Below are positions 53,005 through 64,000 of a stretch of DNA of 64,000 bases, piece by piece. The position numbers and the translations under genes are program-made. A model generated the notes under the pieces. That model was given only the letters and a program-made list of their open reading frames with translations, was not told the origin of the DNA and did not search any database. The stretch comes from Actinomycetales bacterium (GTDB taxonomy: Bacteria; Actinomycetota; Actinomycetes; S36-B12; UBA5976). Every line of letters starts with the position of its first letter. Positions within the stretch are counted from its first letter, which is position 1. Location of the stretch: contig JAGWXT010000001.1 of NCBI GenBank assembly GCA_018969715.1, positions 138,877-202,876 on the forward strand, in the 5' to 3' direction.

Positions 53005-55040
53005 GGCCGCGTGCCGACCTGCCGCGGGCAGGTGAGGACTTCCGAGTCGTTGCCGAGTTCCAGCCGGCCGGCGACCAGCCGGCTGCCATCGATGCACTGG
53101 CGGAGCGGATCCGCGCGGGGGAGCGTGATGTCGTCCTGTTGGGGGCAACCGGAACCGGGAAGTCCGCCACCACGGCGTGGCTGATCGAGCGGCTGCAGCG
53201 GCCGGCGCTGGTGATGGAACCGAACCGGACACTGGCGGCGCAGATGGCCCAGGAGCTGCGGGACCTGCTGCCGGGCAATGCGGTGGAGTACTTCGTCTCC
53301 TACTACGACTACTACCAGCCGGAGGCCTACGTCCCCCAGACCGATACCTATATCGAGAAGGACTCATCAATAAACGCCGAGGTGGAGCGACTGCGGCATC
53401 GCGCGACCAGTTCGCTGCTCACGCGGCGTGACGTGGTCGTGGTCGCCACCGTCTCCTGCATCTACGGTCTGGGCACACCGCAGGAGTACGTCGACCGGAT
53501 GGTGCGGGTGCGGGTAGGTGAGCGCTGGGAGCGACAGGCGCTGCTGCGGGCGCTGGTGGGGATCCAGTACGCGCGCAATGACATCGCCTTCACGCGCGGC
53601 ACATTCCGGGTGCGTGGCGACACCGTCGAGGTGTTCCCGGTGTACGAGGAGCACCCCGTGCGCATCGAGCTGTTCGGGGATGAGGTGGAGCGCGTGATGA
53701 CCCTCAACGCGGTGACCGGGGAGATCCTCACCGAGGATGGGGAGGCGGCCATCTTCCCCGCCAGCCACTATGTCGCCGGACCGGAGCGGATGGCGCAGGC
53801 GGTGAGCGGGATCGAGGCGGAACTGGCGGCACGAGTGGCCGACCTCGAGCGGTCCGGTCGCCTGCTGGAGGCCCAGCGCCTGCGCATGCGCACCAGCTAC
53901 GACCTGGAGATGATGCGGGAGATGGGGTTCTGCTCGGGGATCGAGAACTACTCCCGGTGGATCGATGCCCGGCCGCCGGGCAGTCCGCCGAACTGCCTGC
54001 TCGACTACTTTCCGGAGGACTTCCTGCTCGTCATCGACGAGTCGCACGTGACGGTTCCGCAGATCGGCGGGATGAGCGAGGGAGATGCCAGTCGGAAGCG
54101 GACCCTCGTGGAGCACGGCTTCCGGCTGCCCAGTGCATTGGACAACCGGCCCCTGACCTGGCAGGAGTTCACCGAACGTGTCGGCCAGACCGTGTACCTC
54201 TCCGCCACCCCGGGCGCCTATGAGCTGACCGCGTCGGGCGGTGAGTTCGTCGAGCAGGTGATCCGCCCCACCGGGCTGGTTGATCCGCTGGTTGTGGTCA
54301 AGCCCACGCGCGGGCAGGTGGACGACCTCGTCCACCAGGTCCGTGACCGGGCCGCCCGCGATGAGCGGGTGCTTGTCACCACCCTCACCAAGCGGATGGC
54401 CGAGGACCTCACCGACTACCTGCTGGAGCAGGGGCTTCGGGTGCGGTACCTCCACTCCGAGGTCGACACCCTGCGCCGGGTGGAGTTGCTGCGCGAGCTC
54501 CGGCTGGGGCACTACGACGTGCTGGTGGGGATCAACCTCCTGCGGGAGGGCCTTGACCTCCCGGAGGTCTCACTGGTGAGCATCCTCGACGCCGACAAGG
54601 AGGGCTTCCTGCGGTCCGAGCGCAGCCTGATCCAGACCATTGGCCGGGCGGCCCGCAACGTCTCCGGGGAAGTCCACATGTACGCCGATCGGATCACCGC
54701 GAGCATGGCCACCGCCATCGACGAGACGATGCGTCGGCGTGCCAAGCAGCTGGCGCACAATGCCGAGCACGGGATCGATCCCACGCCCCTGCGCAAGCGG
54801 ATCGCCGACATCACCGAGCTGCTCGCCCGGGAGGATGCCGACACCGAGCAGGTGCTGAACCAGCCGGGCCGTGGCCGCGGAAAGCCGGCCGCCGATCTCG
54901 GCGGGCTCATCGCCGAACTCACCGAGCAGATGCACGCCGCTGCCGCCGCCCTGCAGTTCGAGGTTGCCGCCCGACTGCGCGATGAGGTCGTCGAGCTCAA
55001 GCGCGAGCTGCGACAGCGCACCACCGCGGCAGGGACCTGA
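53001..55040 (+). CDS. uvrB: Excinuclease ABC subunit B
   Basis: DNA-damage verification helicase of nucleotide excision repair, 679 residues. Walker A is [16 protein letters not shown], the beta-hairpin follows [20 protein letters not shown], motif [17 protein letters not shown], helicase motifs [17 protein letters not shown] and [12 protein letters not shown]-terminal UvrC-binding UVR motif ([22 protein letters not shown]) is present. Quoted blocks are abbreviated where long. GTG 53001 overlaps coaE. Confidence 0.97.
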   Translation: MRPRADLPRAGEDFRVVAEFQPAGDQPAAIDALAERIRAGERDVVLLGATGTGKSATTAWLIERLQRPALVMEPNRTLAAQMAQELRDLLPGNAVEYFVSYYDYYQPEAYVPQTDTYIEKDSSINAEVERLRHRATSSLLTRRDVVVVATVSCIYGLGTPQEYVDRMVRVRVGERWERQALLRALVGIQYARNDIAFTRGTFRVRGDTVEVFPVYEEHPVRIELFGDEVERVMTLNAVTGEILTEDGEAAIFPASHYVAGPERMAQAVSGIEAELAARVADLERSGRLLEAQRLRMRTSYDLEMMREMGFCSGIENYSRWIDARPPGSPPNCLLDYFPEDFLLVIDESHVTVPQIGGMSEGDASRKRTLVEHGFRLPSALDNRPLTWQEFTERVGQTVYLSATPGAYELTASGGEFVEQVIRPTGLVDPLVVVKPTRGQVDDLVHQVRDRAARDERVLVTTLTKRMAEDLTDYLLEQGLRVRYLHSEVDTLRRVELLRELRLGHYDVLVGINLLREGLDLPEVSLVSILDADKEGFLRSERSLIQTIGRAARNVSGEVHMYADRITASMATAIDETMRRRAKQLAHNAEHGIDPTPLRKRIADITELLAREDADTEQVLNQPGRGRGKPAADLGGLIAELTEQMHAAAAALQFEVAARLRDEVVELKRELRQRTTAAGT

Positions 55041-55057
55041 GTCGGCCGCAGGGCGAC

Positions 55058-55702
55058 TCAGTACCCGCGCTGCTCCCAATCGTCCACCTGCGGCCGCTCC
55101 CGGGCCACCGTCGTGACATCGCCGTGGCCCGGGTAGACCCCCGTGGTGTCCGGCAGGCGGTCGAAGACTTTCGTGCGGACGTCCTGCAGCAGCCGCTGGA
55201 AGGCGGTGGCATCCCCCCAGGTGTTGCCCACCCCGCCGGGGAACAGGGCATCGCCGCTGATGAGGTGGTGCGTCAGGGCATCGCTGTCGCCTGCGAAGTG
55301 CAGGGCGATGGAACCGGGGCTGTGCCCGACCAGTTCGATGACAGTCACCGGGATCCTGCCCACCTGCAGGGTGTCGCCATCGTGGAGCAGCCGGACGGTA
55401 GGCACCCCGATACCCGCAGCATCGTTGACCCCGGCAGCGGTCGGCGCACCCGTGGCGGCAACCACTGCGGCGAGGGCCCGCCAGTGGTCGGCGTGCCGGT
55501 GCGTGGTGACGATCAGCGAGGGCACCCGGCCGTCGAGCATGGCGAGGATCGCCGGGGCGTCGTCCGCGGCATCGACGAGGACGCATTCGCCGGTGCCGCG
55601 CTCGATCAGCAGGTAGACGTTGTTGGCCAGCGTCCCGACCTGCAGGCAGCCGATGTCAAGGGTGCTGGTGCGTACCCAGTGCGGTGTTGTCGACGTGCTC
55701 AT
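55058..55702 (-). CDS. MBL-fold metallohydrolase
   Basis: Glyoxalase II-like metallo-beta-lactamase-fold protein, 214 residues. The zinc motif is [11 protein letters not shown] (HxHxDH), then [15 protein letters not shown] and the Asp in [13 protein letters not shown], and [14 protein letters not shown] near the end. The N-terminal strands read [27 protein letters not shown] (abbreviated). Placed between uvrB and uvrA on the opposite strand, as in M. tuberculosis Rv1637c, by memory. Convergent with uvrB (17 bp) and divergent from uvrA (70 bp). Confidence 0.9.
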   Translation of the reverse strand: MSTSTTPHWVRTSTLDIGCLQVGTLANNVYLLIERGTGECVLVDAADDAPAILAMLDGRVPSLIVTTHRHADHWRALAAVVAATGAPTAAGVNDAAGIGVPTVRLLHDGDTLQVGRIPVTVIELVGHSPGSIALHFAGDSDALTHHLISGDALFPGGVGNTWGDATAFQRLLQDVRTKVFDRLPDTTGVYPGHGDVTTVARERPQVDDWEQRGY

Positions 55703-55772
55703 GGCGTTAGCATCACATGTGGTGCCGGTCAGGTCCCACCAAGCGGGGCCACAATCAGGGCGGGACGATTCT

Positions 55773-58625
55773 GTGACGGAGCGGCTGGTCGTGCGCGGGG
55801 CGCGCGAGCACAATCTGCGGGATGTCGCGGTGGATCTCCCGCGCAATGCCCTGATCGTGTTCACTGGCCTCAGCGGCTCCGGCAAGTCAAGCCTCGCCTT
55901 CGACACGATCTTCGCCGAGGGCCAGCGCCGCTACGTCGAGTCCCTGTCCTCCTATGCCCGGCAGTTCCTGGGCCAGCTGGACAAGCCCGACGTCGACTTC
56001 ATCGAGGGCCTGTCGCCGGCGGTCGCCATCGACCAGAAGTCGACCAGCCGCAATCCCCGCTCGACCGTGGGGACGATCACTGAGGTCTACGACTATCTGC
56101 GGCTGCTCTATGCGCGCGCCGGACGACCCCACTGCCCATCCTGCGGCCGGCCGATCGCCCGGCAGCACCCGGAGCAGATCGTCGATCAGGTTCTCGACCT
56201 GCCCGCCGGTGAGCGCTTCCTCGTCCTCGCTCCCGTTGTGCGCGCCCGCAAGGGCGAGTTCGTCGACCTGCTGCGGGGCCTGCAGGCCCAGGGGTACAGC
56301 CGGGTGCGGGTGGATGGGGAGGTCCACGGGCTGGCCGATGTGCCGCGCCTGCGCAAGCAGGAGCGGCACACGATCGAGGTGGTGGTGGATCGGCTGACCG
56401 TGAGCGATGCGGCACGACAGCGACTGACCGACTCCGTCGAGACCGCCCTGCGGCTGGCCGGGGGCACGCTGATCCTGGACTTCATCGACCGGCCCGCCGA
56501 CGCCCGCGAGCGCACCTTCTCCGAGCACCTCGCCTGCCCCACCTGCGATGTGTCCTTCGAGGAGCTCGAGCCGCGCTCGTTCTCGTTCAACTCACCCTTC
56601 GGTGCCTGTCCAGCCTGTACCGGCCTGGGCACGAGGTTGACCGTCGATCCGGAGCTGGTCATCCCCGATCCCTCGCTCAGCCTCGCCGAGGGCGCGATCG
56701 CCCCCTGGGCGGGGGGGCATATGGCCCGCTACTACGGGCGCATCCTGGCGGCCGCCGCGGAGCGCCTGGGTTGCGATGTGAACACCCCGTGGCAGCGGCT
56801 GCCGGCCGCTGCTCGGCGGGGGCTGCTGGAGGGCATCCCCGGCGAGGTGCACGTGCGCTTCCGCAACCGCTTCGGCCGCTCACGGGCCTTCGACACGACT
56901 TATGAGGGAGTGGTCCCCTACGTCGAGCGACGGTACGCCGAGGCGGAGACAGACACCGCACGTGAGCGCTGCGCCGGGTACATGCGCGAGATCGCATGCC
57001 CGGCCTGCGGTGGGGCACGGCTGAAGCCGCTGTCGCTTGCGGTAACCGTCGGCGACCGCAGTATTGCCGAGGTGGCCGCGCTGCCGATCGGTGAGCTCTC
57101 CGCCCACTTCCGCAGCCTCGTGCTCACCGAGCGGGAGGCCGCAATCGCCGGTCGGGTCCTCAAGGAGGTCAATGAGCGGATCGCCTTCCTGGTCGACGTT
57201 GGCCTGGGCTACCTGAGCCTCAATCGGGCCGCGGGCTCACTGTCGGGGGGGGAGGCGCAGCGGATCCGGTTGGCCACCCAGATCGGCTCGGGTCTGGTCG
57301 GGGTGCTGTACGTCCTCGATGAGCCGAGTATCGGGCTGCACCCGCGGGACAACCGTCGGCTGGTGGAGACCCTGCTGCGGCTGCGTGACCTGGGCAACAC
57401 GCTGATCGTGGTGGAGCATGACGAGGAGACGATCCGGGCTGCCGACTGGGTTGTCGACATCGGCCCCGGAGCCGGTGAGCACGGGGGGCGGATCGTCCAC
57501 AGTGGTGGCCTCGAGGACCTGCTCAGGTCATCGGAGTCCCTCACCGGTGCCTACCTCTCCGGGACCCGCTCGATCGCGATCCCGGACGGGCGCCGCCCGA
57601 TCGACTCGCGACGCCGCATCGTCGTGGAACGCGCCAGTGAGCACAATCTCACGGGCATCACGGTGGGCTTCCCGCTGGGCACCCTGACCGCCGTGACCGG
57701 GGTGTCCGGGTCGGGCAAGTCCACCCTTGTCAACGACATCCTCTACCGGGGGCTGGCCCGGGTCTTGCACGATGCGACGACGGTGCCCGGACGGCACCGT
57801 CGGATCAGGGGCACCGGTCATGTCGACAAGGTCGTCCACGTCGACCAGAGCCCGATCGGGCGGACTCCTCGGTCGAACCCGGCGACGTACACCGGGGTGT
57901 TCGACCACATTCGTCGTCTCTTCGCGCAGACTGCCGAGGCGCGGGTCCGCGGATACCAGCCGGGCCGCTTCTCCTTCAACGTCAAGGGGGGTCGCTGTGA
58001 GGCCTGCACCGGTGATGGCACCCTCCGGATCGAGATGAACTTCCTCCCCGATGTCTACGTCCCCTGTGAGGTCTGCCGGGGTGCCCGCTACAACCGGGAG
58101 ACGCTGGAGGTCCACTATCGGGGGGCGAGCATCGCCGATGTGCTCAACATGTCCATCGAGTCGGCGCGGGAGTTCTTCGCGCCGGTGCCAGCAATCGCCC
58201 GCCACCTCGCCACGCTGGTTGATGTGGGGCTGGGTTACGTACGGCTCGGGCAGCCTGCACCCACGCTCTCCGGGGGGGAGGCGCAGCGCGTGAAGCTCGC
58301 CGCCGAGCTGCAGCGGCGAAGTACCGGGCGCAGTGTCTACGTCCTGGACGAGCCGACGACCGGCCTGCACTTCGAGGACGTCGCCGCCCTGCTGCGGGTG
58401 CTGCAGCGCCTGGTTGATCAGGGCAACACCGTCATCGTCATCGAGCACAACCTCGATGTGGTCAAGACTGCCGACTGGGTGATCGACCTGGGACCGGAAG
58501 GCGGCAGTGGCGGGGGACGAATCGTCGCGGAGGGCACACCCGAGGAGATCGCCGCCGTACCCGGCTCACATACCGGGCAGTTCCTGCGCCCGATTCTCGC
58601 CGGGGCGATGCTGACCGTCGCATGA
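55773..58625 (+). CDS. uvrA: Excinuclease ABC subunit A
   Basis: Damage-recognition ATPase, 950 residues from GTG 55773, whose product begins [20 protein letters not shown]. Two ABC modules: Walker [21 protein letters not shown] and [20 protein letters not shown]; signatures [13 protein letters not shown] and [13 protein letters not shown]. Zinc-finger cysteines are in [12 protein letters not shown]-type and [24 protein letters not shown] segments; the UvrB-binding region includes CPSCGRPI. No LexA-type SOS box was recognised upstream. Stop overlaps uvrC (ATGA). Confidence 0.97.
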   Translation: MTERLVVRGAREHNLRDVAVDLPRNALIVFTGLSGSGKSSLAFDTIFAEGQRRYVESLSSYARQFLGQLDKPDVDFIEGLSPAVAIDQKSTSRNPRSTVGTITEVYDYLRLLYARAGRPHCPSCGRPIARQHPEQIVDQVLDLPAGERFLVLAPVVRARKGEFVDLLRGLQAQGYSRVRVDGEVHGLADVPRLRKQERHTIEVVVDRLTVSDAARQRLTDSVETALRLAGGTLILDFIDRPADARERTFSEHLACPTCDVSFEELEPRSFSFNSPFGACPACTGLGTRLTVDPELVIPDPSLSLAEGAIAPWAGGHMARYYGRILAAAAERLGCDVNTPWQRLPAAARRGLLEGIPGEVHVRFRNRFGRSRAFDTTYEGVVPYVERRYAEAETDTARERCAGYMREIACPACGGARLKPLSLAVTVGDRSIAEVAALPIGELSAHFRSLVLTEREAAIAGRVLKEVNERIAFLVDVGLGYLSLNRAAGSLSGGEAQRIRLATQIGSGLVGVLYVLDEPSIGLHPRDNRRLVETLLRLRDLGNTLIVVEHDEETIRAADWVVDIGPGAGEHGGRIVHSGGLEDLLRSSESLTGAYLSGTRSIAIPDGRRPIDSRRRIVVERASEHNLTGITVGFPLGTLTAVTGVSGSGKSTLVNDILYRGLARVLHDATTVPGRHRRIRGTGHVDKVVHVDQSPIGRTPRSNPATYTGVFDHIRRLFAQTAEARVRGYQPGRFSFNVKGGRCEACTGDGTLRIEMNFLPDVYVPCEVCRGARYNRETLEVHYRGASIADVLNMSIESAREFFAPVPAIARHLATLVDVGLGYVRLGQPAPTLSGGEAQRVKLAAELQRRSTGRSVYVLDEPTTGLHFEDVAALLRVLQRLVDQGNTVIVIEHNLDVVKTADWVIDLGPEGGSGGGRIVAEGTPEEIAAVPGSHTGQFLRPILAGAMLTVA

Positions 58626-60463
58626 CCGAGTCGCTGGCATGGCGCCCGGCCCCGTCGTCGATCCCCGAGTCGCCGGGTACCTACCGGTTCTGGGATGGTG
58701 CCGACCGCGTGATCTACGTCGGCAAGGCAAAGAGCCTGCGCCCCCGGGTGAGCTCGTACTTCACCGGGCCCGCCGGCCGGCACCCCCGAACGCAGGCCCT
58801 GCTCACGGCTGCGGTCCGCGTCGACTGGTTCGCCACCACCACCGAGGTGGAGGCGCTGCAGTTGGAGTATGCATGGATCAAGGAGTTCACGCCGCGCTTC
58901 AACGTTCGCTACCGCGATGACAAGAGCTACCCGTTCCTCGCCGTGACCATGGGTGAGGAGTACCCCCGAGTGCTCGTCACCCGGGCTCGACGATCACCCC
59001 GCACCCGGGTCTTCGGCCCCTACCCGCATGCGTGGGCGATCCGTGAGACCACCGACCAGTTGCAGCGGGTGTTCGGCGTGCGCAGCTGCAGTGACGTCGT
59101 CATGAATCGACACCGGCTACTCGGTCGACCCTGCCTGCTCGGGGATATCGGACGCTGTGCGGCACCGTGCATCGATCGGGTCGATGCCGCCGAGCACCGC
59201 CGGCTGGCCGAGGGGTTCTGCCAGGTAATGGCAGGGGGCGCTGAGCCGCACCTGCGCCGGCTGCGGTCCGAGATGGACGCCGCCGCCGCCGAGCTTGCCT
59301 ATGAGCGCGCGGCGAGGTTGCGCGACCAGGTGGCGGCGCTGAGCCGGGTGGTCGAGCGCAACAGCGTCGTGCTCGCCGATGGCGTGGATGCGGACGTGAT
59401 CGCTGTCGCCGGGGATGAACTGTCGGCGGCAGTGCGCGTCCTGCACATCCGCGGTGGGCGGATCAGGGGGGAGCGGTCACATGTGGTCGATCGCGGGGCC
59501 ACCGGGACGGACGGTGAGCTCATCCGGGCGATGCTGGTGGAGATCTACGCCGATGGCGGTGACCCGCCGCCGACCGTCCTCACCAGCGTGGATCCGATGG
59601 ATGAATCGCTCACGGCATGGTTGACCGGACAGCGGGGCGGTCGCGTCGCAGTGCGCGTGCCGCGGCGGGGAAACAAGGCCGCACTCATGGCGATGGCCGC
59701 TGACAATGCCGCGGCCGCCCTGGCCAGCCACCGGCTGCGCCGAGCCGGGGATCTCACCCTGCGCAGCCAGGCGCTCGCCGAGCTGCAGACGACACTGACC
59801 CTTGCCGAGGCGCCGCTGCGAATCGAGGCGATCGACATCTCACAGCACGCCGGGGATGCTGTCGTCGCCTCGCTGGTGGTGTTCGAGGACGGTCTGCCCT
59901 TGCGGTCGGCGTACCGCAGCTACACGATCGCGGGGCCGGCAACGGACGACCTCAGTGGGGTGCGCGAGGTAGTGCGACGGCGGTTCACCGGCACCGCGGC
60001 TGGCCGTTACCCGCCCGGCCTGCTCGTGGTCGATGGCGGGCCGGCGCAGGCGGCCGCGGCCGCGGCCGAACTGGAGCGGCTGGGCGTGAGCGCGCCGCCG
60101 GTGGTGGGACTGGCGAAGCGCCTGGAGGAGGTCTGGCCGGCCGGGGCAGCCGATCCGGTCATCCTGCCGCGCACCAGTGAGGGGCTGTACCTGTTGCAGC
60201 GCATCCGCGATGAAGCGCATCGGCGGGCACACCGTCACCATGGGCGGCGTCGCTCGGCTGACCTGCGTGTGAGTGTCCTCGCTGAAGTGCCCGGGGTGGG
60301 ACCGGCACGTCGCGCACGCCTGCTCGCGCATTTCGGATCCGTGGCCGCCATTGCGCGGGCGGACCCGGAGGAGATCGCCCGCGTGCCGGGAATCGGACCC
60401 GATCTGGCCTCGCGGATCCGCGACGTGGCAGCCGGTGCCATGCCCGGACCGGCCGATGGGTGA
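58622..60463 (+). CDS. uvrC: Excinuclease ABC subunit C
   Basis: Dual-incision nuclease, 613 residues. N-terminal GIY-YIG domain: [26 protein letters not shown] (abbreviated; GTYRF and VIYVGKAK). UVR motif near residue 215 ([20 protein letters not shown]). The C-terminal RNase H-like domain has [24 protein letters not shown] and [12 protein letters not shown] with catalytic Asp residues, followed by two helix-hairpin-helix motifs ([30 protein letters not shown]). Confidence 0.96.
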   Translation: MTESLAWRPAPSSIPESPGTYRFWDGADRVIYVGKAKSLRPRVSSYFTGPAGRHPRTQALLTAAVRVDWFATTTEVEALQLEYAWIKEFTPRFNVRYRDDKSYPFLAVTMGEEYPRVLVTRARRSPRTRVFGPYPHAWAIRETTDQLQRVFGVRSCSDVVMNRHRLLGRPCLLGDIGRCAAPCIDRVDAAEHRRLAEGFCQVMAGGAEPHLRRLRSEMDAAAAELAYERAARLRDQVAALSRVVERNSVVLADGVDADVIAVAGDELSAAVRVLHIRGGRIRGERSHVVDRGATGTDGELIRAMLVEIYADGGDPPPTVLTSVDPMDESLTAWLTGQRGGRVAVRVPRRGNKAALMAMAADNAAAALASHRLRRAGDLTLRSQALAELQTTLTLAEAPLRIEAIDISQHAGDAVVASLVVFEDGLPLRSAYRSYTIAGPATDDLSGVREVVRRRFTGTAAGRYPPGLLVVDGGPAQAAAAAAELERLGVSAPPVVGLAKRLEEVWPAGAADPVILPRTSEGLYLLQRIRDEAHRRAHRHHGRRRSADLRVSVLAEVPGVGPARRARLLAHFGSVAAIARADPEEIARVPGIGPDLASRIRDVAAGAMPGPADG

Positions 60464-60473
60464 CGATAGGGCT

Positions 60474-61373
60474 GTGAGCCGACCTGCGGGTGGTCCGGCC
60501 GGCGCGGAGCCGGCGCCGGAGGTGCTCATCGTGACCGGCCTTTCCGGGGCCGGTCGGACGACCGTCGCCCGTGCCCTCGAGGACATCGGCTGGTTCGTCA
60601 TCGACAACCTGCCCCCGAGCGTGCTGCCGCGGGTGGTGGAGGAGTTCACCGGTGACGCCGGGACACCCCGGGTGAGCCGGCTGGCGGTGGTCGTCGATGC
60701 CCGCGGCCAGGGGCTCTTCGGTTCCCTGCGGGAGGAGATCGACGCCCTGACCCGCCGGCAGGTGCGTGTGGGGGTGCTCTTTCTTGAGGCTACCGACCCG
60801 GTTCTCGTCCGCAGGTTCGAGAGCAGTCGACGACCGCATCCACTGCAGCGATCCGGACGGATCCTCGACGCCCTGCGCGCCGAGCGGCGACTGCTGGGCG
60901 ATGTGCGCGCCATGGCCGAGCGGGTGATCGACACCTCATCGCTGACCGCCGCCGAGCTGCGCCGGGTGATCGAGGTGGCCTTCGGCACCGAGGCGGAGCA
61001 GTTGCGCGTGACGATCCTGTCGTTCGGCTTCAAGCACGGCCTGCCCATTGACGCCGACATGGTCGTCGATGCGCGATTCCTTCCGAATCCCTTCTGGGTT
61101 CCTGAGCTGTCGGCCCAGGACGGGCGGGATGTGCCCGTCCGCGACTACGTCCTCGGGCAACCCGGGGCAGCCGACCTGATCGACCTGTCGGTCGCGATGA
61201 TCGACCTTGCGGAACCGGGCTACCTCCGGGAGGGCAAGCGGTTCACCACCCTCGCCATCGGCTGTACCGGTGGCCGCCACCGCAGCGTTGCCCTCGCATC
61301 GCGGATCGGGGAGCAGCTGCGCGATCGAGGCATGCTCGTGAACGTCGTCCACCGCGATGTCCTGAAGGACTGA
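60474..61373 (+). CDS. rapZ: RapZ/YvcJ-family nucleotide-binding protein
   Basis: P-loop protein of 299 residues. The phosphate loop is TGLSGAGRTTVARALEDIGWF, where Arg replaces the usual Lys, a substitution I recall as common in actinobacterial homologues; VIDNLPPSVLP follows. The C-terminal domain has SFGFKHGLPIDADMVVDARFLPNPFW (in part) and the signature IGCTGGRHRSVALASRI. In E. coli RapZ controls GlmS through small RNA; the role in actinobacteria is less clear. GTG 60474 is supported by GACGAT 6 nt upstream; ATG 60456 is possible. Confidence 0.93.
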   Translation: MSRPAGGPAGAEPAPEVLIVTGLSGAGRTTVARALEDIGWFVIDNLPPSVLPRVVEEFTGDAGTPRVSRLAVVVDARGQGLFGSLREEIDALTRRQVRVGVLFLEATDPVLVRRFESSRRPHPLQRSGRILDALRAERRLLGDVRAMAERVIDTSSLTAAELRRVIEVAFGTEAEQLRVTILSFGFKHGLPIDADMVVDARFLPNPFWVPELSAQDGRDVPVRDYVLGQPGAADLIDLSVAMIDLAEPGYLREGKRFTTLAIGCTGGRHRSVALASRIGEQLRDRGMLVNVVHRDVLKD

Positions 61374-61484
61374 GCCGCCCACCCGCGAGAACGTCGGGCT
61401 GATCGCCGTCAGCAGGCCGGGCGATGGGGAGCACGTCAGTGAGGGACGCCGGGCGGCCACGGCGGGGCATGGAAGACTCCGGCC

Positions 61485-62483
61485 ATGGCGATGACCGCCG
61501 TCGTCAAGGACGAGCTCGCGCGCGTCGAGGTGACGACTGTCTCCTGCCGCAAGGCGGAGACGGCCGCCCTGCTGCGCTTCGCCGGCGGGCTGCATATCGT
61601 CGCGGGCACGATCGTGGTGGAGGTCGAGGTGGACGCCGGCCAGACCGCCCGCCGCCTGCGGTTGGCACTTGCCGAGCTGTACGGCCGTCGTGCGGAGATC
61701 ACCGCCGTGCACGGGGGAGGGCTGCGACGCGGCACCCACTACATCGTCCGCGTTGTTGACGGTGGCGCCCATCTCGCCCAGCAGGCCGGCCTCGTTGATG
61801 CCGCCGGCCGCCCGGTGCGGGGTCTACCCCCGGCGGTCGTCGGCGGGCACGCTGATGATGCGGTGGCCGCATGGCGGGGTGCCTTCCTCGCCCACGGCTC
61901 CCTTACCGAGCCGGGGCGATCAGCCTCCCTTGAGATCACCGCCCCCGGTCCGGAGGCGGCACTCGCCCTGGTCGGCGCGGCCCGGCGCCTCGGGATCGCA
62001 GCCAAGGCGCGCGAGGTGCGCGGGGTGGACCGGGTGGTGATCCGCGATGGCGATGCGATCAGCGCGATGCTCGCGCATATGGGGGCGCACCAGTCGGTGC
62101 TCGCCTGGGAGGAGCGTCGCGTGCGCCGGGAGGTGCGCGCGACGGCCAACCGGCTGGCGAACTTCGATGACGCCAACCTCCGACGCTCGGTGACGGCCGC
62201 GCTGGCGGCGGGGAGTCGGGTTGCGCGCGCCTTCGAGATCCTCGGCGACGACGTGCCGGGCCACCTTGCCCAGGCGGGTCGACTGCGGATCGCCCATCAG
62301 CAGGCCAGCCTGGAGGAGCTGGGGGCGATGGCAGATCCGCCGATGACCAAGGATGCGATTGCCGGACGAATCCGGCGACTCCTCGCCCTGGCCGATCGTC
62401 ATGCTCAGGAGCGGGGCATCCCCGGCACCGAGTCGGCACTCGAGTCCGCCGATCCCGAGGTGCCGTACCCCCGGCAGCCCTAG
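61485..62483 (+). CDS. whiA: DNA-binding protein WhiA
   Basis: Sporulation/cell-division regulator, 332 residues. The N-terminal half is a LAGLIDADG-endonuclease-like domain ([26 protein letters not shown], in part; [25 protein letters not shown]) without catalytic activity; the C-terminal half is the sigma4-like HTH domain ([22 protein letters not shown] and [28 protein letters not shown], in part). AAGACT ends 6 nt before ATG 61485. The yvcK gene that normally lies between rapZ and whiA is missing; the 111-bp gap holds no ORF. Confidence 0.95.
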   Translation: MAMTAVVKDELARVEVTTVSCRKAETAALLRFAGGLHIVAGTIVVEVEVDAGQTARRLRLALAELYGRRAEITAVHGGGLRRGTHYIVRVVDGGAHLAQQAGLVDAAGRPVRGLPPAVVGGHADDAVAAWRGAFLAHGSLTEPGRSASLEITAPGPEAALALVGAARRLGIAAKAREVRGVDRVVIRDGDAISAMLAHMGAHQSVLAWEERRVRREVRATANRLANFDDANLRRSVTAALAAGSRVARAFEILGDDVPGHLAQAGRLRIAHQQASLEELGAMADPPMTKDAIAGRIRRLLALADRHAQERGIPGTESALESADPEVPYPRQP

Positions 62484-62488
62484 TTCGA

Positions 62489-62527
62489 CCGGTGCCGGCG
62501 TCTGGTTCCATCGGCCGGCGTGAACCG
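62489..62527 (+). terminator. Possible terminator hairpin after whiA
   Basis: CCGGTGCCGGC and GCCGGC..CCGG pair with a 4-nt bulge around a 13-nt loop just after the whiA stop. Moderate support; no U tract. Confidence 0.4.
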
Positions 62528-62553
62528 GTGGCCTTCTCAAGCGGCTGTTGCCA

Positions 62554-62832
62554 TCAGTACTCGCCTGAGTGCGTGGGATGGGGTCTGCGACCGGCAGTGT
62601 CGTGCGGGGCCCGGTGTTGAGTCGACGTCCGATCGCATCGCACGGTGGCCCGGCGGGGCTTCCGTACCATTGCGTCGATGGTCTCCTGCAACTGCGCCAG
62701 ATCCTCAGGACTCAGGATGACTGCCGCCGGCTTGCCGTGGCGGGTAACCAGGACGCGTTCATGCTGGTGCTCCACCCGATCAATGATCCCGGAGAGGTGG
62801 TCACGGACATCCCGCAAGGATTGAGTCGACAT
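62554..62832 (-). CDS. Phd/YefM-type antitoxin, orphan, with abnormal C-terminus
   Basis: A 92-residue ORF whose first 55 residues match the Phd/YefM DNA-binding domain: STQSLRDVRDHLSGIIDRVE, then ERVLVTRHGKPAAVILSPEDLAQLQETID. The rest (from KPRRATVRC) is Arg/His-rich and unlike the acidic toxin-neutralising tail, which suggests frameshift or decay. No toxin gene lies downstream: whiA converges 70 bp away. The imperfect palindrome CCACAGTTGTGG (62835-62846) sits immediately upstream of the start, where an autoregulatory operator would be expected. Confidence 0.55.
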   Translation of the reverse strand: MSTQSLRDVRDHLSGIIDRVEHQHERVLVTRHGKPAAVILSPEDLAQLQETIDAMVRKPRRATVRCDRTSTQHRAPHDTAGRRPHPTHSGEY

Positions 62833-62849
62833 GACCACAGTTGTGGCGC

Positions 62850-63130
62850 TTCTGGGGACGACCGTCCAGGCATGAGCGGCCACGCAACTCTGACGGCCGC
62901 GAAGGGTGTCGATGTGCGCGCCGGTGACCGGGCCCAACCGCCAGCGGAAGCTCCGCATCTTCGCGAAGAGGCAGCCCGCGGGAACCTCCGGGGTCTCCTC
63001 GCGAGTGGTGAAGTCGATCAAGCAGTCCAGCGTCTCCCGGAACGGCCGATCGTCATCGAGCGTTGCCACGACAGGACCAAGCACGTCTTCGCTGTAGCGC
63101 GCGAGCGCGACGTCCATGAGCAGATCCCTG
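62850..63130 (-). pseudogene. Fragment of a TetR-family regulator (ligand-binding part)
   Basis: The minus strand encodes, in frame with the antitoxin, MDVALARYSEDVLGPVVATL, then DRPFRETLDCLIDFTT and PEVPAGCLFAKM, resembling the start of a TetR_C ligand-binding domain (paired Phe/Ala-Gly-Cys-Leu core). The N-terminal HTH domain cannot be found intact in any frame upstream, and the fragment runs straight into the antitoxin start. I read it as a remnant. The rest of 63131-63360 shows no convincing gene. Confidence 0.4.
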
Positions 63131-63351
63131 CGCGGCCGGTGCGCTGGACGATCGGCCCGCAGATGCGCCGCGAGGTCACGGCGCATCTCGCCGTGATCAC
63201 CCTGCGCGACAAGCCCTGACCGATCCCGCGAGCAATGACCTCCCGCTGACCACACAACACCCGCATACCCGGCACACCCGCCACCTCCAGACGAATCCCG
63301 GTTGCCGCAACCCGTTGAAACCGCCATTGGTCCTTCGGCGGGTGTGAATGA

Positions 63352-64000
<649 letters not shown>

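Noticed and set aside
55714-55721. CACATGTG palindrome upstream of uvrA as an SOS box
   Set aside because: It does not resemble the actinobacterial LexA site (TCGAAC-N4-GTTCGA) and an 8-bp palindrome is expected by chance.

Overview
The window is high-GC DNA from an actinobacterium (Actinomycetota). Diagnostic genes are the bcc-aa3 supercomplex set (qcrCAB, ctaC-ctaD-ctaF, ctaE), WhiA, an ANTAR regulator of PdtaR type, a PimB-type mannosyltransferase, DUF3043 and SCO2322-family proteins and an M. tuberculosis-type adenosine kinase. GTG starts, 1-4 bp ATGA/GTGA overlaps, and start codons lying 6-8 nt after a -10-like hexamer (leaderless genes) are frequent. The genus cannot be fixed from this sequence.

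Layout. 1-3.1 kb: a minus-strand ECF transporter module (fused double ATPase, T component, SCO2322-family membrane-anchored protein) behind a cobalamin riboswitch with a terminator-like hairpin. 3.1-6.9 kb: a small hypothetical, aldo-keto reductase, DUF3043 protein, quinolinate synthase, IscA/ErpA-type Fe-S carrier. 7-10.2 kb: adenosine kinase, Aat, TusA-like protein and a cysteine-desulfurase homologue that contains no lysine. 10.4-21.3 kb: terminal oxidase genes, a branched-chain 2-oxoacid/pyruvate dehydrogenase E1a-E1b-E2 operon, and the cytochrome bc1 genes with ctaE. 21.4-30.8 kb: receiver-like protein, TrpD, two dehydrogenases, PimB-type mannosyltransferase, GT87-type membrane glycosyltransferase, and a conserved cluster of SRPBCC proteins, phosphoesterase, small Cys protein and ROK glucokinase.

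30.9-36 kb: prepilin peptidase, then the shikimate operon aroC, fused aroK-aroB, aroQ, then efp and nusB. 35.9-40.8 kb: a more accessory stretch with a Rieske protein, a glycosyltransferase, and an AT-richer HisF-like/N-acetyl sugar amidotransferase pair without its usual glutaminase, followed by a tRNA with CAA anticodon and a methyltransferase. 40.9-48 kb: PdtaR, a complete branched-chain amino acid ABC transporter (livK, livFGMH) and a hotdog thioesterase. 48-64 kb: DNA repair and housekeeping genes polA, rpsA, coaE, uvrB, uvrA, uvrC, rapZ, whiA, a decayed regulator/antitoxin patch, and the 5' part of gapA.

The strongest candidates for something unusual are the lysine-free cysteine desulfurase homologue coupled to TusA, the E2 protein without an E3-binding domain, the HisF/amidotransferase pair without HisH, in-frame tandem-repeat expansions in two enzymes, and the divergent pair of genes whose GTG start codons abut in a CACGTG. 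Homology statements rest on recognition of motifs and remembered relatives, not on database searches.
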